The notes under the pieces: model-generated
Databases searched by the model: none
What the model saw: the letters and a program-made list of their open reading frames with translations, nothing else
Told to the model about the DNA's origin: nothing
Program-made: the position numbers and the translations under genes
Assembly: GCA_949282255.1 (NCBI GenBank)
Contig: CASDPA010000020.1
Location: 1 to 38,457, forward strand
Source of the DNA: an uncultured Spirochaetales bacterium
GTDB taxonomy: Bacteria; Spirochaetota; Spirochaetia; Sphaerochaetales; Sphaerochaetaceae
Length of the DNA stretch: 38,457 bases
Direction: 5' to 3'
Part shown: piece after piece, positions 24,897-32,848 of the stretch
Layout of the letters: every line of letters starts with the position of its first letter
How positions within the stretch are numbered: position 1 is the first letter of the stretch

Positions 24897-25559
24897 CTAA
24901 TTATTTGTAGCTATTTCCAAAGTAAGGGTGCCATAGTATGCACCTTCCTTGTTAGCGGTATCATCGGGTGCATAAGCATTTGCCGTCTCAATATCCACCT
25001 TTGTCGATCCGACTACCCTCTTGACCTCTGTTTCAGATCTTCCGCTTTGGGAATATACATCCTGCTTTGCGTATACGATGCTTTCATCCCCAAGAATTTC
25101 TCTGTCGGTTGTTCCAGACACCATGCTGCCCTGAACTGACCCGGTCGGGTTCTTCTTGGTCCAGCTTGCCTGCCAGTTAAGTCTTTCTGTATCATCTGCA
25201 GCATTATCAGACAGCTCCATATGTCCATCGTTTTTTAAGGAAATGGTGAGATCTTTATAAGATTCTATAATCCAATAAACATAAACTTCACCTTTTCCGG
25301 CTGCAAATTCTTCAGACATGTCAGGAGAGTCCAGTACAACCTCATTGCCTGAAACATCCGTTGGGTTCGGGGAAGAAGAACTGACTTCCGTCTCCGAAAA
25401 ACCAATCTTATACAAATCTTCAGAAGAATAAGTCCACACAACTTTCTGCTGAACTTTTGCAGTGCCGTTAGCAAGCTGAGCATCCTTAAACGTTTCTCCT
25501 GCAAAAACCGTTGCACAACATAATAATGCAACCATAAACAAAAGAACCTTTTTTATCAT
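24897..25559 (-). CDS. Pilus subunit-like secreted protein
   Basis: A 220-aa exported protein. The ATG at 25559 follows GGGAGGATTTC; signal peptide MIKKVLLFMVALLCCATVFAG. Elements are textbook for this family: YKIGFS (50-55), EVYVYWII (91-98), LNWQASW (127-133) and EGAYYGTLTLEIATNN (205-220). This C-terminus is very like the closing strand of spore-coat-U/Csu-type archaic pilins (GxYxxTLTL). It carries an extra charged loop between the third and last elements (about 150-200). A good query for homology searches. Confidence 0.7.
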   Translation of the reverse strand: MIKKVLLFMVALLCCATVFAGETFKDAQLANGTAKVQQKVVWTYSSEDLYKIGFSETEVSSSSPNPTDVSGNEVVLDSPDMSEEFAAGKGEVYVYWIIESYKDLTISLKNDGHMELSDNAADDTERLNWQASWTKKNPTGSVQGSMVSGTTDREILGDESIVYAKQDVYSQSGRSETEVKRVVGSTKVDIETANAYAPDDTANKEGAYYGTLTLEIATNN

Positions 25560-25596
25560 GAAATCCTCCCTATATCGTTCTGATGTTTTCTTCTGC

Positions 25597-26160
25597 TCAA
25601 ATCTGCGTGACGGTAAGCAACAGCGAGCTGCTGTACCATCCTGCAGGTTTATCCCTGATATCTTCTGTCTCAATTATCAACTCGACATATCCCCTTTCTT
25701 CCTCTTTTGACATGGAAGTCCGCCTGAACACGCAGAGCTCGCTCCCATATCCGTTCTCACCTCCTATCAGACAGTCACGGGTTTCCCCGTCGACAATCCC
25801 TGTCCAAGATACAAACCAATCTATCTCATCCGCAGCCCCTTTTAAGGAATCTGCGGCCTTTAGCGTTATCTCCAACGGGAACGAATAGTTCATCCTCCAG
25901 TAGACATAAACCTCGTTCTCGTTTACGAATGTGGAATCGGCTTCGCTTATCTCCAAGTTCCCTGCAGTCTCTTCAACAGCTTCTCCCGCTTTGTTTACTG
26001 AATAGAAACCGACCCTGATGCTCTCCATATTGTTGTTAGGCACAACATATGTCACTGAAAGGGACAGGCTGTCTTTCCCAGACCAGCCTGTGATGCTGGA
26101 TGCAAAAAGCATGGAATAAATTCCAGCAATCAGGATAAATAATGAAAACACCTTCTTCAT
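25597..26160 (-). CDS. Pilus subunit-like secreted protein
   Basis: A 187-aa exported protein; ATG at 26160 follows AAGGAAAG, giving signal peptide MKKVFSLFILIAGIYSMLFA. Elements: IRVGFYS (48-54), EVYVYWRM (83-90), IDWFVSW (113-119) and AGWYSSSLLLTVTQI (173-187). Two Cys (130 and 143) bracket a Gly-rich turn (IGGENGYGSEL) and could form a disulfide hairpin. The element order and spacing equal those of the neighbour at 24897, so the two are close paralogs. Confidence 0.68.
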   Translation of the reverse strand: MKKVFSLFILIAGIYSMLFASSITGWSGKDSLSLSVTYVVPNNNMESIRVGFYSVNKAGEAVEETAGNLEISEADSTFVNENEVYVYWRMNYSFPLEITLKAADSLKGAADEIDWFVSWTGIVDGETRDCLIGGENGYGSELCVFRRTSMSKEEERGYVELIIETEDIRDKPAGWYSSSLLLTVTQI

Positions 26161-26193
26161 TCTTTCCTTTTCCCCTTTCAAAACGGATACGGC

Positions 26194-26751
26194 TCAATTG
26201 CCTTTGTATGTCAAAGTCAACGTACCTGTATATGTGATATCCGACGCAACAGCCTCAACCGGGCCTGTCTCAAGCAAAAACTTACAAGCGCCGCTTCTGT
26301 TTGCCGATGTTACGGACACATGAAGCTCCCCCGATTCCCCAGCGGACCATTCCCCTCCTTGAGGATTGCTTATGGCCCACCCGACCTGCGATGCAGCATC
26401 TCCGACATGCAGATACGCATCATCCTGTTTGACAGACAGCGTTCCTCCATTTTCACCCACTATCCACCAAAAAGCATAAAGCTCGCCATTCCCATACAGC
26501 TTCCCGTCATCCTTGATGGTATTGGAATCCACAGTAAACTCAGATATGCCAATGCCGTCAGAAGGAAGCTCATCCGTATCGGAAAATCCAAATACCGTGA
26601 ATCCAGAAGACCCGGCAGGATTGAAAACAACCTTTTTCTCAAAAGAGCCGAAACCTTCCAGGTTCGAGTAATAGGCGGCCCCGTCCTCTGCAAAAGCAGG
26701 AACAAGAAGAATGGTTAATATGATCAATATGAAACAACCTTTCTTCACCAT
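26194..26751 (-). CDS. Pilus subunit-like secreted protein
   Basis: A 185-aa exported protein; signal peptide MVKKGCFILIILTILLVPAFA. Elements: FTVFGFSDTDE (51-61), ELYAFWWI (90-97), VGWAISN (123-129) and DITYTGTLTLTYKGN (171-185). The YTGTLTLTY ending again matches archaic pilin subunits. The gene starts 4 nt after the stop of the gene at 26756's frame, with only a weak GAGG site, so translation probably depends on coupling. Confidence 0.67.
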   Translation of the reverse strand: MVKKGCFILIILTILLVPAFAEDGAAYYSNLEGFGSFEKKVVFNPAGSSGFTVFGFSDTDELPSDGIGISEFTVDSNTIKDDGKLYGNGELYAFWWIVGENGGTLSVKQDDAYLHVGDAASQVGWAISNPQGGEWSAGESGELHVSVTSANRSGACKFLLETGPVEAVASDITYTGTLTLTYKGN

Positions 26752-26755
26752 GGCC

Positions 26756-27364
26756 TCAACTCATCCTCAGCTCAATCCTCAACTGTGCCGAATAACTTCC
26801 GGCTAAAAGATCCGCATCCCCATCCCACATCAGCTCAACATCCACAACAGGAATCCCCCTTCTTGGCCCAGAGGCAGGGATATGTATGTAAGCCTCGTTG
26901 GTTCCCAGCGAATGGCATAAAACATCATCCGGCCGATCATCGGACGGCTCCATGGAGACAATGACTGGGATATGATATGAGATTCCTCTTCTTTCCAGCT
27001 TCAATCCGCTTCCGATATCCATGACAAGATAAGCATCGTAATCGTCTTCCTTGTTTCCGTAATACAGCATCCTGAAAGAGAAGCTGTTCCCATTCTCTTG
27101 CATGCTGCCAAGCGATATCTCGTCTTTGGAGATCAAGCTGCGCCCCTGCCAGGATGCAAAATCTTCCAAATCTTCCAGTTCGATTATGTTTTCGAAGACA
27201 AAACCGTCCAGCATGAGAACGTCCTCGGGGAAAACAACTCCAAAATCCTCCGGAACGTACGCGGTGAAATCCAGCACGTCAAACTGGTAGCTGCGCGTTC
27301 CCGCTGTCAGAAGGCCAACCGAGGCCAAGATGACGATACAAACGATCAATAATCTTTTTCTCAT
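26756..27364 (-). CDS. Pilus subunit-like secreted protein, first after the usher
   Basis: A 202-aa exported protein. The ATG at 27364 is 10 nt after AGGAGG; a GTG at 27370 (4 nt after that site) is an alternative. Both overlap the end of the usher gene. Signal peptide MRKRLLIVCIVILASVGLLTAG. It is a divergent member: no VYVYW strand, but FSFRMLYYGN and GISYHIPVIVSMEP strands and the shared C-terminus AGSYSAQLRIELRMS (188-202). Its position next to the usher suggests an early-assembled or base component. This is inference from order only. Confidence 0.6.
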   Translation of the reverse strand: MRKRLLIVCIVILASVGLLTAGTRSYQFDVLDFTAYVPEDFGVVFPEDVLMLDGFVFENIIELEDLEDFASWQGRSLISKDEISLGSMQENGNSFSFRMLYYGNKEDDYDAYLVMDIGSGLKLERRGISYHIPVIVSMEPSDDRPDDVLCHSLGTNEAYIHIPASGPRRGIPVVDVELMWDGDADLLAGSYSAQLRIELRMS

Positions 27365-27366
27365 CC

Positions 27367-30300
27367 TCACAACACCTCCTGCGGATAAAGCATATTCCAG
27401 AAATCATCGCTGCTGAGATTGCTCATATAAACCATATGCCCGATGCCGGAATACGGTTCCATTGCAATCTCTTCGTATGATCCGTCCATCACGACCATGT
27501 TCACCCCTTCTGTTTTGCTGTCATCCCCAACCTCGAACACCACCATGTACCAGAAATCTCCGCAGAGCACATCGAAAGCATAGGTTCCCGCCTCAAGATC
27601 GCTGAGGATGAAACGGCCTGTCTCATCTGTGAAAAGGTAATATTCGCTTTCCTCCAGCGTTGCACCGCCATCATCGGAAGCAATATATCTGTACACAGGG
27701 GAAGACCCGTTGATGAAAGCATTCCCATCAGGGAGAAGAACGATGCCCGAATAAACATATTTTTTCTCCGCTTCAAGAGTAATCACATATCCGGCAAGCT
27801 CCGAGCCCGGTATCGTCACGTCAAAGCTCACAGCACCGCCGAAAGCATCCTCATTTAGGCTGAATATCGAAAGGCTTGCAGGATTTCCGAGGGAAAGCCC
27901 CTGGTAGATTCCAATTCCGAACATGCTGTCTATCTCCTCGGAATAAGACGAACCGACCATTCCGACCGAAAGCTTATTTCCCTTCAGATTCCCTTTCTGC
28001 CTTATGAGGATGAAATTGTTTGGCCTTGATGGCACAAAGGTGAACATCCCGTCAGCAAACAGGGAAGTGAGGCCAAGATTCGCCGAATACGAAAGCCCTT
28101 CTAGCCCTCCGCGGGTGGCCACATTGATACCAAAATCCAAAAGCCTGCCGCTGTACCTGTAATTTGCGCCAAGCGAATACGAGGAAGGATCCATCCAATC
28201 GGTTATTCCTGCATTTGCATAGAAATAATGCCTGCCTTCGCTGATGCTCATGTTCAGTGATGTGCTGTTGATGATATCGGAACTGGCGTTTATGGATGCA
28301 GGCCCAAGACGCAGGCTCATTCCAACCGAACCATAGACTGCACCAGATGCAGCCTCGCGGCCGGAATACCCTAAAGAACCGGAGAGAGACACCTTGTTGC
28401 CCAATGGGACGCTTATGCTCGACGAAAGCATCCAAAGATCTTTCGATACAGCATCCAAACCCCATGTGTAATAGCCGCTGAGGCTCCAGCCCAGCATTCC
28501 GGCACGGCCGGAAACGGAAGACGAAAGGGATATCGTGTTCCTCACGGCATCCTTATCCGAGAATCTTCCGCTGTATGCAACCGACGAATTGAATACGGAA
28601 ATACCATCCCATCCGGTATATACCTGATGGCTGAGCCTGAAATTCAGATCAGGAGCGTAAAAACCGGAAGAATCCAGCTTCTCATCTATATCCAGGTTAT
28701 ATTTCGTTGTCCCCAGGACATTGGCATGCGTGAGCTCGAAAGACCCGGAGGAAGACAGATTGAAGGCCGAAGATGAAGTGACTTTATTCTTCAGCCCCAT
28801 GGATGCGGAAAGTGAAAGGTTCTCCAATATTCCGATATCAAACGTCCCGGATAAGACAAGATTGCGGATATCATATTCCCAGGCCTGGGATCTGAACCAA
28901 GGGATGCGCACAGCCCCGGAAACAGATGAAGACGAGGATGGCACAAGCTTCCTTCCTGTAAAAATACCGACACCCCAGGTCATTTCCCCTGGGGCGAGAA
29001 GACTGCTGGAAAAATTGATGTTCAATTCCATTTCCCTTGGCGGCGACCCGTCAAGGGGCTCGATTATGATCTTTATCCTGTTGGCACCTGTATAAAGCAC
29101 AAAATCCCTCAACAGATAATTGCCGACATCAAGGGTTTTCCTATAAATCTCACGCCCCTCGTTATAAATCGTAACATCGGAGCGTTTTTCTATCGTAAGG
29201 ACTTCCTCTATCTGGCTCTTACGCCGTTCAAGACTTTCCCTGTACTTATTTATTTTTATGCCCAGCGTCGTCCCTTCCGGAGAAAGCTCATATGAAGAGA
29301 TATTTCCCCAAGAAAGCCGATAAAGTCCGTCTTGGAAATCGGTATACATGTTGTAAGAGCCTATATTGAATAAGACCTTACTATCCGCATAGCTCAGCGA
29401 ATAATTGAAACTGCCATAAACGCGACCCAGCCGGAAATCATTATTGATATAAAGGCCTGCATTCAACGAGTCTTTGATGGCATCCAATCCGACACCCCTG
29501 GCATTCAGATATAAAGAATAATCGCTCGACAGGACAAAAAAGGCAGGAGAAAGCTGGAGCGCTCCGGTTACAGGCCTGAACTGGTTGATCCTGCCGCTGG
29601 AGCTTATGTTGATGATCCTCACAGGCATGTCGTCATTGCTGAAATATAGATAAACATCAAACGTGTCGAAATTGCAGTCCGTCTCAACACCGCAATCCTC
29701 AAGATAGCCGAGCCCGATATACTCAGCATCATTTCTGAATATTCTGAGCTTGGCCATATCTGTCAGATATCCACTGACATAACCTTCTGTTTCAGCGGTA
29801 TTTATGAAGATGTCCCCATTTTCCACCAATGTGGCAACAACGCCGACAAAAACATCGTCCACGTTCAGATTCATGTAATATATTCCATCTTCAAGAACAA
29901 GCTCGTCCTCTCCTGCAATATAGAAATCCGCCCAGAAATCATCCTCATCCGAAACGGTTTCCTCAGCATCGTAGACAATCGCAAAAGGTGGCATGGCCAT
30001 GACGGGAGCTTCTGGAACAGCCGTAATTCCAGGGCTGGCTGGATCTTCAGGGAAAGTGGTTTCAGCGGTTTGCTCAGGCCCTTGGGCCATCACCTCTTCA
30101 AATGCCGCTTCACCAGACACCTCCGGCTCATCGGGTTTCTCAACAGCCTCCGTCCTGCCAATCACAGCAGAAACATCCTCTTTCAAATCAGACAGGCCAG
30201 ATGGAGCCGTATCGGAAATCTCGTCGATAATAGTTCCTGTCGCCGGGAGCTCCTCTTGCATCGCCCATTCTTCGGTGGTTGCAGATTCAATAACTTTTGT

Positions 30301-30861
30301 GGGATGGGTTATGAAAGTTGTGGCACGGGTTTCATCTGCAACCGCCGCAGGAGATACCTTCACCGGCTGCACGAGACACAGGATCGCCAGCATCACAAGC
30401 AGCAGGATCATAAACAGCGTTATTATCACCGATAACCTGACCGGCTGCTCATAGGCCTCTTTATTCTCGTCCCCCGACCAAAGGAAATAAACGACGATTT
30501 CTGAAACGGCATAAGAAAAAGCCAACAAGAGGAAAATTGTTTCGACAGGATTATCTGTAAACGGAGGGTACACCTCGGCGACAAGAACTGAGAAAGCAAA
30601 TATGGCAAGGAAAACCGCAACTGATTTCCTTGCTCTCTCCTCTTTTCTGCCCATTTTCTTATTTTTTATCAGGGAAGAATTGAGGAAAACCAATTCAACG
30701 ATGGCATATATAAGCAGGAAGAGAACAAATAACAGCCCGATATCGGACAATAAGGATACATCTGAAGCTAACAGCATGATGAGAAATACCATGGCGGCAA
30801 AAAATAACGGCGCCATGATGATTAGAAGAATAAATGATCTTTTCTTCTGTTTCTCATCCAT
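27367..30861 (-). CDS. Outer-membrane usher-like protein with N-terminal five-helix membrane domain
   Basis: A 1164-aa protein; ATG at 30861 lies 9 nt after AAGAGG (in-frame ATG 30867 and GTG 30870 are alternatives). Ushers are normally about 800-870 aa. Here residues 9-32, 41-60, 80-97, 107-127 and 143-164 are hydrophobic helices, followed by a Glu/Pro/Thr-rich linker (170-305). From about 320 the usher part begins: LEDGIYYMNLNVDDVFVGVV resembles the usher N-terminal chaperone-binding domain. A long barrel region follows, with SDVTIYNEGREIYRKTLDVGN and YTGANRIKIIIEPLDG, the usual 'V.hy.nG..iy....v..G.f.l.d' and 'G.l.v.h.e.dG' usher pattern. The C-terminus (about 1055-1130, DETGRFILSDLEAGTYAFDV) is the regulatory-like usher C-domain. 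PVKVSPAA after helix 5 could be a signal-peptidase site. It would secrete and order the subunits at the outer membrane. Confidence 0.78.
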   Translation of the reverse strand: MDEKQKKRSFILLIIMAPLFFAAMVFLIMLLASDVSLLSDIGLLFVLFLLIYAIVELVFLNSSLIKNKKMGRKEERARKSVAVFLAIFAFSVLVAEVYPPFTDNPVETIFLLLAFSYAVSEIVVYFLWSGDENKEAYEQPVRLSVIITLFMILLLVMLAILCLVQPVKVSPAAVADETRATTFITHPTKVIESATTEEWAMQEELPATGTIIDEISDTAPSGLSDLKEDVSAVIGRTEAVEKPDEPEVSGEAAFEEVMAQGPEQTAETTFPEDPASPGITAVPEAPVMAMPPFAIVYDAEETVSDEDDFWADFYIAGEDELVLEDGIYYMNLNVDDVFVGVVATLVENGDIFINTAETEGYVSGYLTDMAKLRIFRNDAEYIGLGYLEDCGVETDCNFDTFDVYLYFSNDDMPVRIINISSSGRINQFRPVTGALQLSPAFFVLSSDYSLYLNARGVGLDAIKDSLNAGLYINNDFRLGRVYGSFNYSLSYADSKVLFNIGSYNMYTDFQDGLYRLSWGNISSYELSPEGTTLGIKINKYRESLERRKSQIEEVLTIEKRSDVTIYNEGREIYRKTLDVGNYLLRDFVLYTGANRIKIIIEPLDGSPPREMELNINFSSSLLAPGEMTWGVGIFTGRKLVPSSSSSVSGAVRIPWFRSQAWEYDIRNLVLSGTFDIGILENLSLSASMGLKNKVTSSSAFNLSSSGSFELTHANVLGTTKYNLDIDEKLDSSGFYAPDLNFRLSHQVYTGWDGISVFNSSVAYSGRFSDKDAVRNTISLSSSVSGRAGMLGWSLSGYYTWGLDAVSKDLWMLSSSISVPLGNKVSLSGSLGYSGREAASGAVYGSVGMSLRLGPASINASSDIINSTSLNMSISEGRHYFYANAGITDWMDPSSYSLGANYRYSGRLLDFGINVATRGGLEGLSYSANLGLTSLFADGMFTFVPSRPNNFILIRQKGNLKGNKLSVGMVGSSYSEEIDSMFGIGIYQGLSLGNPASLSIFSLNEDAFGGAVSFDVTIPGSELAGYVITLEAEKKYVYSGIVLLPDGNAFINGSSPVYRYIASDDGGATLEESEYYLFTDETGRFILSDLEAGTYAFDVLCGDFWYMVVFEVGDDSKTEGVNMVVMDGSYEEIAMEPYSGIGHMVYMSNLSSDDFWNMLYPQEVL

Positions 30862-30882
30862 TCCCATCACCCTCTTGAAAAA

Positions 30883-31233
30883 TCAGAAACCCCTTCGGAC
30901 AATGCAGGAAGAACCTGTATGTTTCGTGGCTGCACAAAAGTCGGCAGCTGCCATATTGCAGGATCCAATAAGGCAACAGCCGTCATTGCAATATCGAGCA
31001 AAAAGGTCATCTTGGGCTTCATTGCAGGACAGGCCTTGTTTTCTGCAATAAGATGCATACTGGCACATTTCCGCATTATTTTTAGAAACATTGGCAACTG
31101 AACAAACCTTCCGGCCATACATTGCGGAAGAAAAATATATTGCATCCAGCGATGACAGCTGATAAGCGTAAGCGCTTGGTGTAAATAAAAGCATGAAAGA
31201 AAACACCAGAGCAAACAAAGTCTTTTTCCTCAT
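30883..31233 (-). CDS. Cys-rich secreted protein with chaperone-like N-terminus
   Basis: A 116-aa exported protein; ATG at 31233 follows GTGAGG by 5 nt. Signal peptide MRKKTLFALVFSFMLLFTPSAYA. The mature start YQLSSLDAIYFSSAMYGRKV plus CSVANVSKNN aligns with the first two strands of both pilus chaperones (FQLSPLDADF..., FQFSPMSATYDSSG). After that, homology stops and a tail with ten Cys in all follows, with repeated C-N motifs (SCNEA, YCND, SCNMA). Other frames of the tail do not restore a chaperone, so it is not a simple frameshift. It is the first gene of the operon. It may be a disulfide-stapled accessory or a mosaic from a truncated third chaperone gene. Confidence 0.6.
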   Translation of the reverse strand: MRKKTLFALVFSFMLLFTPSAYAYQLSSLDAIYFSSAMYGRKVCSVANVSKNNAEMCQYASYCRKQGLSCNEAQDDLFARYCNDGCCLIGSCNMAAADFCAATKHTGSSCIVRRGF

Positions 31234-31322
31234 AAAAACCTCACTTGTATCTGGATGAATGCATAGGAAAAATGAGATAAAACTTACCCCATAAAAACCA
31301 TCCACTGCCACATCTTTTGTTT

Positions 31323-31351
31323 AGATTAATGCCGTACATATGCCTTGTCAA
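31323..31351 (-). promoter_or_regulatory. Promoter of the pilus operon
   Basis: On the minus strand TTGACA (31351-31346), exactly 17 nt, TAATCT (31328-31323). Transcription should begin near 31316, giving a leader of about 80 nt before the first gene. Confidence 0.75.
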
Positions 31352-31398
31352 TAATTTTTTCTGATATTTATGTCATAAGTTCAACTTGTAGGAAGGTG

Positions 31399-31410
31399 CC
31401 CCCCCCCCCC
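31399..31410. repeat. Homopolymer of 12 C (12 G on the operon's coding strand)
   Basis: A run of exactly 12 C (31399-31410) lies 48 bp upstream of the -35 box of the pilus operon. It is within an otherwise very AT-rich gap. Runs of this length are prone to slipped-strand changes and, upstream of surface-structure genes, commonly alter transcription. The length given is that of this sequence and could be variable in the population. Confidence 0.9.
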
Positions 31411-31544
31411 TAGCTGATTCGGACATGTAATTTCTTTATATATATAATATTAATTTAATTTATCTTTTTAAATATTTTTTGTCATTTTGATTTACGTTTT
31501 TAGCATTATAGACTGATGACATATGTTTATTAAGAACATATAAA
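31411..31544. other. AT-rich intergenic stretch
   Basis: About 130 bp, mostly A and T, with no credible gene. It lies between the C-tract and the terminator of the oxidoreductase gene. It could contain UP-element-like or regulator-binding sites for the pilus promoter, but no specific dyad is evident. Confidence 0.5.
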
Positions 31545-31570
31545 GCCTTCTGCCGCTTATGACAGAAGGC
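31540..31570 (-). terminator. Terminator of the oxidoreductase gene
   Basis: GCCTTCTG and CAGAAGGC (31545-31552 and 31563-31570) form an 8-bp stem with a 10-nt loop. On the minus strand it is followed by TTTAT, 27 nt after the stop of the gene at 31597. It separates that gene from the pilus operon. Confidence 0.7.
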
Positions 31571-31596
31571 ACTTTAAAATTCAAACAAATAAAAAC

Positions 31597-32760
31597 TCAG
31601 GCCCAGGCGGTCATTGATTTATCAAAAGGACGGCCCAAAGCTTTCTGGTAAGAGGACAAGTTCTCCTTCGACCCGACTGCCACAACCCCTTTCAGCACCC
31701 CGTCGCCAGAGAGGAATAAAGCTTCCATCCTTCCCTGTTTCTCGAACTCCACTCTCTCGTTTGCAGGAGAGATATCGCCTAGGCTGTATGCATCTATGCC
31801 TGCGCATGAGATATACGCACTTGGGGCTGCAAGGCTCATTACCGCCTCTCCGCCTGCAGCATTGAGGGCTGCGACACGTGCGCTTTCGTTGGCAAAATAG
31901 ACAAGCCCCGGACAAAGACCGTTGTACTCGGCGGCATCGCCGACGGCATATATATCTAGATCATTTGTCCGAGCAGAAGAATCGATCATGATCCCGCGTC
32001 CGCATTCCAGGCCGCATCCGGCAGCAAGATCTTTAACGGGAGACACACCGACAGCCTGTACCACCATATCCGCATCAAGAATCCTTTCGTCGTTCAGCAC
32101 GAGAGAAGAAACACGGCCCAGCGCGGAAGAGAAGGACGAAGGCGAGGCTCCCTTTGAAAAATGCAGCCCCTTTGCATTCAGCAGCTTCTCAAGATAGATG
32201 GAGGATGCCTCATCGAACTGACGGGGGAGAAGATGCCCTGCCGTCTCAACCACGAGAACATCCTTTCCGCTCCTCTCATGCACTGCCTGGGCAGCCTCAA
32301 GCCCGAGCAATCCAGCACCGACCACCACGGGATGGGAAACACCGGACGAGACGTAAGAAATGATTTCATCGGCATCATGAAGGCTTCTGAGCGTGAAGAT
32401 TCCTTCCGCATCCCCGCCGGGAATGGAGAGCCTGTTGGCTTTGGAGCCGGTTGCGATTATGAGCTTATCGTATGAGACATCGCTTCCATCCTCAAGATGT
32501 ACGGCCTTCTCCTTCCTCGAGATCGACATGCATCTCGAGCCAATCCGATTTAGCCCTTTGGCGGCATAGGAGGAAAAAGCGTCTGTCTCAAAGAAAGACC
32601 TAGGCACGGATCCCCTGATGTATTCAGGCAGCCTGGGGCGCGGATAAGGGCCGATCTGGCCATCCTCAACGATGGTGACATCGCAACGTCCCGGCTGCTT
32701 ATAAATTTCCATCACAGCGCGCTGCGCTGCGATCCCATTTCCAATTATCACGATTTTCAT
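31597..32760 (-). CDS. FAD/NAD(P)-dependent oxidoreductase
   Basis: A 387-aa cytoplasmic flavoprotein. The frame is open to 32805, but the ATG at 32760 begins MKIVIIGNGIAAQRAV, the N-terminal FAD-binding Rossmann motif. YDKLIIATGSKA (about 95-106) and VVVGAGLLGLEAAQAV (about 146-161, NAD-binding) follow, then DIYAVGDAAEY (about 275-285, second FAD contact). The layout fits the pyridine-nucleotide-disulfide oxidoreductase class 'NADH oxidase / nitrite reductase / rubredoxin reductase', without the redox CxxxxC of disulfide reductases. Its partner is unknown. It is probably used in oxygen or electron handling in an anaerobe. It is expressed from a leaderless promoter. Confidence 0.85.
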   Translation of the reverse strand: MKIVIIGNGIAAQRAVMEIYKQPGRCDVTIVEDGQIGPYPRPRLPEYIRGSVPRSFFETDAFSSYAAKGLNRIGSRCMSISRKEKAVHLEDGSDVSYDKLIIATGSKANRLSIPGGDAEGIFTLRSLHDADEIISYVSSGVSHPVVVGAGLLGLEAAQAVHERSGKDVLVVETAGHLLPRQFDEASSIYLEKLLNAKGLHFSKGASPSSFSSALGRVSSLVLNDERILDADMVVQAVGVSPVKDLAAGCGLECGRGIMIDSSARTNDLDIYAVGDAAEYNGLCPGLVYFANESARVAALNAAGGEAVMSLAAPSAYISCAGIDAYSLGDISPANERVEFEKQGRMEALFLSGDGVLKGVVAVGSKENLSSYQKALGRPFDKSMTAWA

Positions 32761-32795
32761 ACTAGGATTATAACAGGAAAAATGCCTGCCACCAA
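32761..32795 (-). promoter_or_regulatory. Promoter of the oxidoreductase gene, leaderless
   Basis: On the minus strand TTGGTG (32795-32790), 17 nt, TATAAT (32772-32767), then 6 nt to the ATG. No Shine-Dalgarno. Confidence 0.65.
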
Positions 32796-32848
32796 TACTG
32801 CGCAAGCATTATATACAAAATGAATCTTAAATTCCGAGTACGGAATAA

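Noticed and set aside
29993-30454. 153-aa plus-strand ORF rich in Ser/Ala/Thr
   Set aside because: It is antisense to the Glu/Pro/Thr-rich linker of the usher-like gene; its composition follows from that coding bias, and it lacks a ribosome-binding site.
30867-31214. Alternative frame of the Cys-rich gene as a frameshifted third chaperone
   Set aside because: Translation of both other frames after the chaperone-like start does not show the QPxKM...QLVR or VHQML motifs, so a simple frameshift does not explain the tail.
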